Positions 21,295-31,289 of a DNA stretch of 64,000 nt are shown here, piece after piece. The position numbers and the translations under genes are program-made. Under the pieces are notes generated by a model. That model had not been told where the DNA came from and ran no database searches. It saw only the letters and a list, made by a program, of their open reading frames with translations. Within the stretch, counting starts at the first letter, position 1. Every line of letters begins with the position of its first letter. Source of the DNA: Undaria pinnatifida (lineage: Eukaryota > Sar > Phaeophyceae > Laminariales > Alariaceae); the NCBI GenBank assembly GCA_012845835.1, contig JABAKD010000014.1:2901710-2965709 (forward strand), read 5' to 3'.

Positions 21295-21945
21295 GGTGCG
21301 GGCAGCCCAACCGCTGTATGTAGTTTGTAGCCACGAGTTGGTTAGTAGTGGGAACGAGGGAACTCTATGCCGTAGTTGAGTGGATACCCGCGGCCATGTG
21401 AGTGCAGTTTGCACATTGGATCATTTCACTTGTTGTGCGCCTCCTTCGTTTCGTGCGTATTAGACCGGAAAGCGTATTATTTCCCGGACGAAACTTGATT
21501 TCATTGGTTTTTCGGATCTTTCCGGGCTCCAGCACCTTCGCGTAACTACGGACTCTAGATTTTTGACGACAAGAGTTAATGTGAGATAACTTGCCGGTCG
21601 CCCCGGTGGCGTATCAGGTTATCCTCGAGCCTGGTATATATTATAAAAACGGCGCAGGCAGCCCAACCGCTGTAGTTTGTAGCCGCGAGTTGGTTAGTTG
21701 TGGGGACGGGGGAATTCTATGCTGTAGTTGAGTGGATACCCGCGGCCATGTGAGTTCAGTTGGCACATTTGACCTTTTCACTTGTGCGCCTTTTTCCGTA
21801 TCGTGCGTTTTTAGGCGGGAAAGCGTAGTATTTCCCTGACGAATTTTGATTTCACTTGGTTTTTCGGATCTTCCTAGGGCTCCAGCACCTTTGTGTGACC
21901 ACGGACTCTAGATGTTTGACAAGAGTTAATGTGAGAAAACAACAC
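21295..21945 (+). repeat. ~295-bp direct duplication separated by a SINE head fragment
   Basis: Copies at about 21295-21592 and 21652-21945 share 'gcagcccaaccgctg', 'gttgagtggatacccgcggc', 'ttcggatct' and 'gggctccagcacctt'. Both end in 'agagttaatgtgaga'. Between them lies 21594-21640, the first ~47 bp of a family C SINE. Confidence 0.85.
21594..21640 (+). mobile_element. Family C SINE head fragment
   Basis: Matches 'ccggtcgccccggtggcg' through 'tcctcgagcctggtata' and stops before the B box. Sits between the two copies of the 295-bp duplication. Confidence 0.75.
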
Positions 21946-21949
21946 TAAA

Positions 21950-22778
21950 AATGAAAATACACTCCAGCTGTGAGATCGAAGATTCCGTCGAAACTCATCT
22001 TTGCAAGCAGTGTGTGATACTTCGATTGCGCGTATTATTACGAGTTGTGTGTCCTCATTAAGGATGTAGGTCGGCGACTCCCCTTACAACTACAGTCCTT
22101 ACCCCTTACAACTACAGTGTAGCTATCAGGGTCAACAGGGTGATGTTAGTCAGTCTGTGCGCGGAAACTATAAAAACCGTTTCTTGTAGGGGACAAAATC
22201 TGACAGCTGTGGAGGGAAATGTATCCGTTTATCAAGTGAATCCTGTAAGTCGAATAACCGGTGATGGGGGGGGCGGAGTTTTGAAGGACGTGGGGGTCTG
22301 GTTTTGATCAAAAGCGAGCGGGGTTGGAGGGGGGGGGGGGGGGGAAGGGGTGGGGGGGCGGACGGGCGGGCAATTTGTGCGTGTAAGCTGTAAATCTTTT
22401 CAAGGGGATAAATCTGACGGTTTTGGAAAAAAAAAAAAAAAAATGCACCAAGTTATCATAAGTAAGGGGGGGGGGGTTGGGGCGGGGGTGGGGCGTGTGG
22501 GGCAGCTCAATCTGTGCGTGGAAACTATACATTATTTTGAGGGGATAAATGTGACGGTTTTGGAAGGAATGCATCATTTTATCATGTATATCCTAGGGTA
22601 AGTCGTACAATCAGTGAGTAGAGAGAGGGCAGAGTGTTCGAGGGGGTGGGGTTGGGATGAGGTGGGAGGGTTTGGGGAGGTGGGGGGTGGGGGCGCAGGG
22701 GGGGGAGGGGGCGGGGGGGGGGGGGGGGGGGGGGAGGAAGGGTTTTAGGTGAGGAGTTTGTTATACGTGTGGTGCTAG
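21950..22778 (+). repeat. Interspersed family A, long copy
   Basis: Starts 'atgaaaatacactccagctg', then 'aggtcggcgactcccctt'. It contains three related ~100-bp modules (about 22158-22255, 22375-22460, 22508-22620) of the form 'gtgcgcggaaactataaa', 'gggataaatctgacggtttt', 'gcatcagtttatcatg', separated by G-rich runs. It ends 'gtggtgctaggtct', where it meets a family C SINE. Confidence 0.87.
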
Positions 22779-22779
22779 G

Positions 22780-23232
22780 TCTATAGGTCAGTTTCGTGAG
22801 TTCGAGCCCCGCTGCCGAGTGCATACTCATCGTATAAAATCGTTGGGACTGTTTCATGTGCACAAATTGACTTGCGGAAAGCGCGAGAGCGTGAGATAGC
22901 AACACTCGATGAAAAATCGACGAGCAGTGGGATTGCTGAACCCTACGTATGCGCGATAAAAATTGAAGGCAAGTCCGTATATGGATCAGCCAAAGAAGGC
23001 CGGCAAGTTCATAGTGTTGACTAAACCGGAGGGGCGAGGTTGACACAAAGTCTGCGTTCTGCAGATGGACGAAAACTGGTACACAAACGAAAGTGTATGG
23101 AGCTTAAGCTTTTTTTACCCGGATCCCCAGGAGGATCAAGAAAAAAAAAAAAAAGCAAGAACCGGGGGGAAGAATGGATGACACCTGTGACCACGGCTTG
23201 TCCAGAAGCTGGAAAGCAAAAGTGTGAGAAAA
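22780..23232 (+). mobile_element. Family C SINE, split by an inserted retrocopy
   Basis: The copy starts at the B box ('cgtgagttcgagcccc'), so the tRNA head is lost at the junction with family A. The body is interrupted at 22974-23154 and resumes through 'cacggcttgtccagaagctg' to an A-rich end. Confidence 0.85.
22974..23154 (+). mobile_element. Poly(A)-tailed 181-bp retrocopy inside the SINE
   Basis: Flanked by GCAAG at 22969-22973 and 23155-23159, a target duplication where other SINE copies read uninterrupted. It ends in 14 A residues (23141-23154), the mark of target-primed reverse transcription. Its first 69 bases (22975-23043) are an open frame ending KFIVLTKPEGRG then stop, followed by ~97 bp that could be a 3' UTR. 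It could be a 5'-truncated processed copy of a host mRNA, or an unknown SINE; I do not recognise the peptide. Confidence 0.8.
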
Positions 23233-23725
23233 AAAAAATAAAAAATCTTGCTTCCTCTTTTTGTCTTGTCTCTCCTTGCTTTTCTTGTTTTTTTTTTTCT
23301 TTCCTTTCCTTTTTCGTTTTCTTCGCTTCCTTGTCTTCTCTTTCCTTTCCTTTATCTTCTTTCTTTTCTTTGTTTCTTTTTTCCAATTGACTTGCGTCTG
23401 TCGTGCGTATGCGTAGTGATGGGTACTACGTGCAATATATACGTGGTAGTCTTGCTTGGGTGGCAAGAGATATTATGGTCGGTTTGTCCAGGCGCGAGTA
23501 GTGAGACGTATGCACCAGTATGGACCTGGCACATCTTAGGCTGACTCCCGATTTCACTTTTATATGTTTCTGGCGGAGGCATGAATTGCGTCAGCTGTGA
23601 TAAATGCGTGTACCACCTTTGGTTTGTTTGTGTTTTTCCCTGGGGTATTCCTCAGCTCCAGAGTGACTGGAGCCTGCACTTTGACCATGGACTTGATTAT
23701 GCGTGTTAATGTGAGAACAACAACA
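23233..23725 (-). repeat. Interspersed family B, copy 4
   Basis: Minus-strand copy with a pyrimidine tract (23240-23375), conserved body, and (AAC)n end at 23716-23729 preceded by 'gtgttaatgtgagaa'. The tail beyond the pyrimidine tract is absent and the copy abuts the SINE end. Confidence 0.85.
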
Positions 23726-23759
23726 ACAAGGTCCTCTTCATGTTTCTTTCGTTTCTCAC

Positions 23760-24790
23760 CCTCCCGTAGGTACGCATTACTATCGTTACGAAGGACACTT
23801 TTGAATCGAAAATATTCTTTTTTATTTCGTCGTAATCGAATTGACTTCGATTCAAATTGGTGGAGACATACGAATTAGGCTCCTGTCGGGAAACCACGTG
23901 TTGCGTACGATTGCGAATGTTTTTTTTCCGATCTCGAAATAATACATACAAGTAGATCTGCCGTGTACAAGTAGATCTGCCGTGACGGCGATGCAGCTAC
24001 CATCGACGAGAACTATTCTCTGTGTTTTCAGTTCGAGTAGTTTCGCTTCTTTGTCGCGGCACTTGGCTTTTGTCGAGCTGGTGGAAAAATTTAGGCTTGC
24101 GACCGTCATTATTTGCTTTGAAGCGCCACAGCCAAGTTACGCTATGATATGATGTGTTACAGCGCAGTACAGCAGTGAGTGCGGCTGTTGCCCCGGTCGC
24201 CACTCATTGAGGTTCACGATTTATCGCCTCTGATGGTGGTGGTTTTGTCGGTAATTCATAATTCCCTTAAAGCTACGACGGATTACCTCGGGGACATTTG
24301 CCCTGTGAGAACATGCCATGCAAATTGGGTTAAATCCTCCACTTCAAATCGAACTCCCCCCCGAGGGGGTGTGCATTTACCCGGGTATTACCCGTACCCG
24401 GAACTTCTGTAAGTTATGTAGGACATTCATACGCGTACCCGGAACTTCTGTAAGTTCTGTACGCCCTTGCCACAATACCTGGAACTTATGGAAGTTCTGT
24501 AAGACTTCCATACCCGTACCCGAACTTCTGTTAGTTCTGTAGGACATTCATACCCGTACCCGGAACTTCTGTGAGTTATGTACACCCGTGCCACAATACC
24601 TGGGGTACGGGTACAGCACCTTTTGTACCCGCCCGGAACTTCTGTGAGTTTTGTACGCCCGTGCCACAATACCCGGAACTTCTGGAAGTTCTGTAACACT
24701 TTCATACCCACACCCGCAACTTCTGGAAGTTCTGTAGGACTCTCATACCCTTAGCCGGAATCCACAAACCCTACAGAACTTGACCTTGGC
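23760..24790 (+). repeat. Family L element 2: conserved segment plus minisatellite
   Basis: A non-repetitive segment (about 23780-24340, with 'gaaaccacgtgttgcgta', 'gtcgcggcacttg', 'gttgccccggtcg' and 'gaggttcacgat') is followed by ~40-bp minisatellite units (24370-24770), ending 'accctacagaacttgacctt'. The same two-part unit recurs inverted at 31290-32330, so this is a mobile or segmentally duplicated element rather than a local expansion. Confidence 0.85.
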
Positions 24791-25615
24791 TAATGACTTT
24801 TTTTTTGGAGACTACTGCTTAAAAATCAAGTAGAACAAAGAATACAAACAAAAATAATGCATTTGTTCACTCGTACGTACCACGTACGTGCAGAAATCCA
24901 TCCCCACCTGCTAGTTTGGTTGTGCATGGGGAGGAGTGTGTGTTGTCGCATTCTCCTGTTTTCGAGTACCCCTGCCTGGCTTCCCCTGGCCCATCCAGAA
25001 TAGATTACACAACGTCCAATCACTCGAGCTTTTGAGCGAGAATACAGGTCTGAATGTCGCGTCAAAGCGATCGGCGAGCTGAAAGCACATACATGGGACA
25101 GCGGCCGCTCTGGGGAACCAGTAACGGTCTTGTCGCGGTTGGGTGTGCTAGACTCGTGTAATTGTATTGTGTTGGGCTTTTGCTTGCACGGCTCGGCTTC
25201 CTTTGCGTCTATGTTGCAGCTTTCGTCGGCTTTGCCTTAGCTTCTAGCAACATGACGCTTGTATTGTTGTGTGCTATGGTTCGAGTAAAACGTCGAGTTG
25301 GCACAGCAGTTCTCTTTTTGTCGCGAAAGGTTGCCGCCCGACTGCCTGAGTGTGTAGCCGTCGTTGAGTTTGCGAAGCTGAAACAGTCGACCATTAAAAA
25401 CTATCCAGCTACTCGTAGATGAAAAGAAACAGCTCCAAGGGTGATAGGCTGCAGTGGTGATGATGTGACCAGCTTTTCGAAGTACTACTACTACTGCTGT
25501 TGTTGTAGTAGCGAGAAGGGCTCAAAAAGGCTGAAGAGCAAACCGGTCGATACGAAAAGCTTCTTGAAAGAGCTAGTTAGCTAAAACCCAGAGAAAAATG
25601 AGTAGTAGCGAGAAG
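24791..25615. other. Unassigned; weak open frame at 25162-25422
   Basis: The plus-strand frame at 25162-25422 has a hydrophobic start that could resemble a signal anchor, but no family is recognised, so I do not call a gene. A (CTA)n/(GTT)n patch lies near 25484-25512. Confidence 0.3.
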
Positions 25616-25621
25616 AGCTTT

Positions 25622-26023
25622 AGGGCTTGCTCGTGGTCTACCGTACCTATGGCAATGTTCCCTGAGGTTTGCTTCTGGGAACTTAGCTACGTCAACGCCC
25701 CGACAGTCAACCTAAAATCATATTCCATGAATGTTGCTCCAGGTACGTTATTCCGCCACATTTATTTGCTAACACCGCATTGCTCGTACGTACTACGAGT
25801 ACATGTACCAGCTTTTGGATATGATTAGCCAGCAAACGGCTGTGCATCATGTAACCAAGTTATTGCTGCTGAGACTTGCATGCTAAATACCGCATCGATA
25901 AACGACATCTAACATATTTGTTATAACTGTCTGTTGTACGAACAACTCGCAATGTATACCAGATGGCTTTTAAGTGTTATCAAGTAACGACATGATGGTT
26001 ACCGACAATTAGCATCTCTAATA
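25622..26023 (-). repeat. ~400-bp direct repeat, left copy (possible LTR)
   Basis: Near-identical to 29111-29506 over ~400 bp ('ctgaggtttgcttctgggaa', 'gttataactgtctgttgtac', 'ggcttttaagtgttatcaag'). On the minus strand it is preceded by GGGAGGAGG, a polypurine-like tract as expected before a 3' LTR. Confidence 0.8.
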
Positions 26024-26745
26024 CCTCCTCCCGTTAAGTTAACACTCTCTTACTCTGCGTTACATGCTAACAAACTCCATGACAGAAATGCATGCAGCAA
26101 CATTGATAAATATTGGGGAAAATGTTTGCGTAGAGCAAACTCATCTTGCTAAAATACCCGAGGGGTGAACACAAGATGAGCGGACACGAAAAATCCTGCT
26201 CTGACACTACACGTGCTTCTGCATATTTATGCAAGTTAATTTACTAGCTCACAATACTAGAATCATCAGACGTGAACTATATTCCAATCGGCTAATCAAC
26301 CAAGAAATAGAAGATGTTTGCAGTAGTCTAAAACAGTTAATGTGTTCATCATTCCGCAACAATCATAGGAGTGAACAGCCTACCAATATTCCTGCCACCC
26401 TCAAACAAAGGAACAAAGGGGCACTGCCAGCGATTTACAGCTGGATAAGACCACTTATTATAGAGAGACATCACCTCTCGCGTATCTTAACCTTCCGTGT
26501 GTACTTGTCCAGGTGGCGGGTTTTTCCGTCCGTACATATCCTGAAGTACCGGAGATGGCGTAGTCAAATGTAAGATGCAACTGTCCAGTCGATATTGCCT
26601 ATTCGACTTGCACCCTTACTTGGCATTAATGGCGATATTTCGCATTCTCCGAACCATGCACAACACCGTTCGTTGTCTCTGCTCGCCCCGTATAAAGAGA
26701 ACATGCGAGACTCTACGTACAGCTTTGGTAAAGGGATATCGCATT

Positions 26746-26928
26746 TTACACTTCCAGTGACTTGACCTTGTTGGTGTAGATGTTCTTGATGTAGACGTCG
26801 TTAAATGTGCTTGGTCTGTTGTCTGTCGCTTGGACTTGGAGGCTTAACTTCATCTTGAAGTTGGAGGCGTAGGTAAATTTATTTCTCTCAAAACGTATTG
26901 CCGTCATCGGCTCTGCCTCGACTGTTAA
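26746..26928 (-). CDS. In-frame 3' continuation past the stop of the 262-residue ORF
   Basis: Directly after the TAA at 26929-26931 the same frame continues for 60 codons to a stop at 26746. An internal ATG would give a 53-residue product (26746-26907). Codons end overwhelmingly in C or G (for example AAC GTC TAC ATC AAG AAC ATC TAC ACC AAC), and the sequence is clean (FERNKFTYASNFKMKLSLQV, FNDVYIKNIYTNKVKSLEV). That points to genuine coding DNA, so the TAA is either a recent mutation or a programmed read-through stop. Family not recognised. Confidence 0.6.
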   Translation of the reverse strand, partial: LTVEAEPMTAIRFERNKFTYASNFKMKLSLQVQATDNRPSTFNDVYIKNIYTNKVKSLEV

Positions 26929-27717
26929 TTATGCAGCCAGTCTCTGCGTCTTGGCCTTGATGTTTATGGGCTCGTCGTTGAGGATGGAGAGGAAGCTTGA
27001 GGTTGGCTTGCGGGTGTACACGAATGCCGGAGATCTCGCCAGTGGCTCTTGATCGTCCTGCTGTGTTGATTCCGCCGATCCTGTCTCGGGGTTTCCCCGT
27101 GTCTGTCCTTTTGCTGTTGTGAGCGTGTGAGCCTCCTCCTGACGGTCTGTTTCGTTGTTGACCTTGGCTCCAAGGCTTGGCTCAAAAATAGCTGATGTGA
27201 TTCCGGGTGTAGCGGACATTGTCGATCCGTCGACCCTTGGCTCAGCTGATGGTCCGGTAGTCCCAGATGGCGATAATCCAGCGACTCCAATGGTCCCATG
27301 TGATGCTGTTGTTCCAGCTGGTGCTCCGGTGATCCAATATGAAGTTAATCCAGTGATCCCGGATGCAATTGCTCCGATGTGCGATGGTGATCCAGATGAC
27401 GTTGCTCCGAAGATCCCATGCGAAGATGCTTTGGAGATCCCAGCTCCGATAATTCTGGTTCCAGTGATTCCAGGCGATGCTGATCCGTGAAGTGGATGGC
27501 ATCTTAGTATGTCGTTGGGGATTTTAATCACCTGGTTTTCCTCCTCCGAGATCCGAAACGGGTCTCTCTCGGTGCAGGTTAAATTTACACAGGTGGTCGG
27601 TGGGGTTGTCCCCGATGCTCCTGTTGCGTGCGTGTTGTCGAAGGTATCCTCGACGCTTGGATTGGGTCTTGTACTGGCGGTGGCGAATGAAGTGCTGCTG
27701 CTGTTGGATTCCCCCAT
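26929..27717 (-). CDS. Unrecognised Ser/Thr/Gly-rich protein, 262 residues
   Basis: Starts at an ATG in a favourable context (CACCATGGGG on the minus strand). Residues 1-85 are polar, with an acidic patch (ERDPFRISEEENQVIKIPND). Residues ~88-185 are a degenerate repeat of short GITGA / GTTG / HGTIG-like units with Ser, Pro and Ala. Residues ~190-262 are charged and end NDEPINIKAKTQRLAA. There is no signal peptide, transmembrane segment or enzyme motif. It lies between the two ~400-bp direct repeats and on the strand expected if they are LTRs, so a structural (Gag-like) protein of a non-autonomous element is possible; a host gene with low-complexity repeats is the alternative. The frame continues in phase after the stop. 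Confidence 0.5.
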   Translation of the reverse strand: MGESNSSSTSFATASTRPNPSVEDTFDNTHATGASGTTPPTTCVNLTCTERDPFRISEEENQVIKIPNDILRCHPLHGSASPGITGTRIIGAGISKASSHGIFGATSSGSPSHIGAIASGITGLTSYWITGAPAGTTASHGTIGVAGLSPSGTTGPSAEPRVDGSTMSATPGITSAIFEPSLGAKVNNETDRQEEAHTLTTAKGQTRGNPETGSAESTQQDDQEPLARSPAFVYTRKPTSSFLSILNDEPINIKAKTQRLAA

Positions 27718-28097
27718 GGTGATGATGAGTACGTACCAGAGAGCAGTTCACTCAGATGTCTTGTATGATATCGGTACTCGTACGGCAGTGTAGTAGTACC
27801 AGTAATCCCGCCGCATGTATTATACCAGCTGCAGTATTAAACAGCCGTTTCAAGTGCAGTAGTGGTGCTTGTGTAAAAATCGAAGGCGATGTGGAGATTT
27901 CCGAAAAAAAATCGGAATTCCACAAAATTCAGCAGTACGAGTAGTAGTACTTAATGCTGCTGGTTGCTGGCTTGCATTAGTCGCCTTGATGATAAGAGTC
28001 TCCTTTAACAAACAGCTACTCTACTGCCGGGAGTGCTCTTGATAAAGCTTGACTCTTGGAGTTTGGCAAGTTCTTACTGAGAAGTCACGCCTTTGGC

Positions 28098-28236
28098 CCT
28101 CACTCTCAACGAGGTGCGTTGGGCAGCTTTGGTCGGTCTATCACGATGATCACACGTGAAGCCTATGACCCACACTCAACGAGAGGTGCGTTGGGTTCGA
28201 ATTTTGGTCGGTCTATTACGATAATCACACGTGAAG
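28098..28236 (+). repeat. Two tandem ~70-bp units
   Basis: 28098-28161 and 28168-28236 share 'cactctcaacgaggtgcgtt', 'tttggtcggtctat' and 'gatcacacgtgaag' with small differences. Confidence 0.8.
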
Positions 28237-28239
28237 TCC

Positions 28240-29110
28240 TTGAACTAGAGGTCAGAGCTCTCTTAACAGACAGTAGCTTGTACCGTCGAGAGTTGCCTCT
28301 GTACCGCTGTTGCTCAGAACGACCCGCTTATTTGGAGTCGAGGCAACGTTCAGCAGTTAGTTGTTTACTCAAGTATATCGAGGTTTTGTTTTGGGGTCCT
28401 TGACGATGCAAAGATGGGTCACGTGCGCGTGGATGGTTAATATGGTACAACCTGTGATGTGGTGGCGTTCTATACCTCTGTGTACCTCGATCACAGCTCT
28501 GGCATCAATTGCTCTGATTGAGTGCGTAGGGTCCTCTAGATATGCTCGCTCACTCACCGCGCGTTTCCTACGAAGTACTCGTAGTGCTCCGTCTCATACT
28601 TGTCGTCGTACTCGTGTAGATTAGAAGCTCCCGTAAGCAGCAGTAAATTTCTTGATCAGCCGTCCTCAGTGATGATGATCGTGAATCCGTGCTGCCACTC
28701 TCCTCGTTTACGCGTGCGAGCCTCATAACCTATTGATGATCATAACCTATTGAACTTTAGGTGGCATGTGGCGTGTATCAGCTCTTAGCTGGTGTACGCT
28801 CGTAGGCTCGCTTTCGGATGACCCGATGAAGACGCAGCCTATATATATATGATTTGAGGTAAACGAAGGCCGCGGTTAGGTGAGCCTGTAAGAGCAGAGA
28901 GCTCTAGCAGAGAAGATGTTGTTCGGCGACCCCAGGCCGATATGTTGATTGATGATTTATTTGCTCAGCAGATGAGAGCTGATGGTGAGCGAAAAGGAGT
29001 AATCGAGGTGGGCCTGATCATCACCTGATCGAGACGGCACAACGCCTTAATCTACGGACAGATGTACTCTACGGGTAGTTGTGCGATCTACCTACAGCAA
29101 CGTTTCCTGA
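28240..29110. other. Interior of the direct-repeat-bounded region, no firm gene
   Basis: A minus-strand frame at 28369-28557 is open (…RAVIEVHRGIERHH…) but begins at a non-ATG codon and has no recognised family. The rest shows nothing. Confidence 0.3.
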
Positions 29111-29506
29111 GGCTTGCTCGTGGTCTACCGTACCTATGGCAATGTTCCCTGAGGTTTGCTTCTGGGAACTTAGCTACGTCAACGCCCCGACAGTCAACCT
29201 AAAATCCTATTCCATGAATGTTGCTCCAGATACGTTATTCCGCCGCATTTATTTGATAACACCGCATTGCTCGTACGTACTTCATGTACCAGCTTTTGGA
29301 TATGATTAGCCAGTAAACGGCTGTGCATGATGTAACCAAGTTATTACTGCTGAGACTTCTGCATGCTGAATGCCACATCGATAAACGACATCTAACAGAC
29401 TTGTTATAACTGTCTGTTGTACGAACAACTCGCAATGTATACCAGATGGCTTATAAGTGTTATCAAGTAACGACATGATGGTTACTGACAAGTAGCATAT
29501 CTAATA
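29111..29506 (-). repeat. ~400-bp direct repeat, right copy (possible LTR)
   Basis: Pairs with 25622-26023. Just upstream, 29075-29110 is a diverged partial duplicate of the repeat's own first ~40 bp ('ctacctacagcaacgtttcc'). No convincing primer site or target duplication was found, so LTR status is unproven. Confidence 0.75.
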
Positions 29507-30325
29507 ACCCCAACGTGCCCACCCCCCCTAACGTTTCGGACAAAGGTGCGAGCACGAGGAGATGTGTCCGACGAAAACAAAAATTGCAATTGTACATACA
29601 TACGTTGAAGTATACATATATCTCTACCCATCCATGCTGTAGCTCCAATTCGTCCCCCCCCCCGCCCGCCCCCTAACGCCCCCTCCTTCCCCACCACCCG
29701 CACCATCGCCTAGACCTAGCACCACGCGTATAGCAATACCGTACATCTATGCGACATAAAACTGTTGGAAATCCCTCCCCCCCCCCCCGCCCACTCCTTC
29801 GAACACTCCGCGTCCTCCTCACTGGTTGTATGACTTACAGGACATACATGATAAACTGATGCATTCCTTCCACAACCGTCAGATTTGTCCCTTAAAGGAT
29901 TTATAGTTTCCGCGCACAGATGGAGTTGCCCCGCGCGTCCCGCCCCCCCCCCCCCCCCCCCCCCCCGCTCCCTCTTGTTCAAACCCAAGCCCCCACGCCG
30001 CCAAAAACTCCGTCCTCCCCTCACCGGTCATACGACTTAAAGGATTCACTTGATAAACTGATGCATTTCCTTCCACAGCTGTCAGATTTTGTCCCCCTCA
30101 AAAAATGGTTTTACAGTTTCCGCGCTCTTACTGACTAACATCACCCTGTTGAACCCGGTACAAGCTACACTGTGGTTTCATAGGGAGTCGCCGACCTATA
30201 TCCTCAATGAGGACACGTACCCAGTAATACGCGTGATCGGAGTATCACATACAGCTTGCAAAGATGAGTTTCGACAAAATCTTCGATCTCACAGCTGGAG
30301 GGTATTTTTATTTTTATACCATTAA
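29507..30325 (-). repeat. Interspersed family A, long copy
   Basis: Minus-strand copy from the terminus near 30325 ('cacagctggagggtattttt') through 'ggagtcgccgacctatatcc', two modules with 'gataaactgatgcat', and C-rich runs, to 'caccatcgcctagacctagc' near 29705. 29507-29600 also matches 47827-47920 ('cgtttcggacaaaggtgcga'). Confidence 0.85.
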
Positions 30326-30334
30326 TAGAGTACC

Positions 30335-30945
30335 GGACGCCTGATAAGAAACAGGAATGCTGGCTCAGGCTGGATTTTATTAGATGCGAAGGGTGTAAAT
30401 TACAACGACTTCAGTATATCGGCTCCCGAGTTTCTTATTTCCCTTTTTGAAGTGCTTCCTACTGTTTTTTTGTTTTTCTCCATACCATTCATTATTCCCG
30501 CTCCACTGTTCTCGCGCTCCCTCCCAGTAGTAACTCAGATCTGGGGTTACATAGCGGGGCCTCCTCCCCCCTCCCCACTACCTTACGTGCCTTCATTTGT
30601 ATCGCGAGAAGAATTCATCACCTTCGTTCCTCGTCGACTCAGTGACCACGTCGAATTGTGCCTACCCACGCTGGTAGGCGCTCTCGACAGCCGATTCTTC
30701 TTTTTTTTTTTCTTGCAAATAAATTGAAAATCTCACCACAGTGGGAATCGAACTCAAGGACCAGCGATGGTAGTAACCACTCGACCACCGGGGCGACCGG
30801 GTATACCAGGTACTAGTGATATACAGGACGCCTAATGAGAAATAGGAATGTTGGCTCAGGCTCGATTTACTAGATACGAAAGGTTCAAGTACTAACCTCA
30901 GTATAACGGCTCCCGGTTTTCCTATTTTCCTGAAAAGCGCTGCCT
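30335..30945 (+). repeat. ~115-bp direct repeats bracketing a SINE
   Basis: 30335-30450 and 30822-30945 share 'acgcctgataagaaacagga', 'ggctcaggctggatttta' and 'agtatatcggctcccg' with ~80% agreement. The family D SINE lies between them. Confidence 0.75.
30466..30800 (-). mobile_element. tRNA-derived SINE, family D, full-length
   Basis: On the minus strand the head reads 'ccccggtggtcgagtggtta' (A box; resembles tRNA-Glu/Asp) and later 'ccttgagttcgattcccac' (B box). The body includes 'ggtaggcacaattcgacgtg', 'gacgaggaacgaagg', 'aggcacgtaag' and 'cagatctgagttactactgg', ending A-rich. Other copies are at 37.4, 43.0 and 60.5 kb. Confidence 0.88.
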
Positions 30946-30949
30946 GACT

Positions 30950-31288
30950 GACTTTCTTGTGGCCCTGATTCTTGTTAGGTGTCCTAGACTATCTTGTATT
31001 CGGTGCCATCTCGTGTTGCTTTTCTTACGGAAGGGCCAACCGCTGAAAAACGAGAACACGAAAACACGAAAAGCGACAAGCGAAAAAACGAAAAACGAAA
31101 AACGAAAATATGTTCATTCACATTCACAGGCAGCCGTCGGTTTTACGTCGGCTGCTGTCGTCGCTTTGGAATTGCACCTATGTTTCAGGGACAAAGCTCT
31201 TGGAATTGGAGCTTGACCACATCCATTTGCATGTGGACATGTACCTGATAAGCCTTTGTTTTCTACCCAATGACATACAGAAAAATAT
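30950..31288. other. Unassigned, with short AAAACG repeats
   Basis: 31040-31105 is a run of 'cgaaaaac'-type words. Positions 31115-31275 resemble parts of 37.8-38.2 kb and 38.9 kb ('ggttttacgtcggctgctg', 'caatgacatacag'), suggesting a further diverged repeat. Confidence 0.5.
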
Positions 31289-31289
31289 A

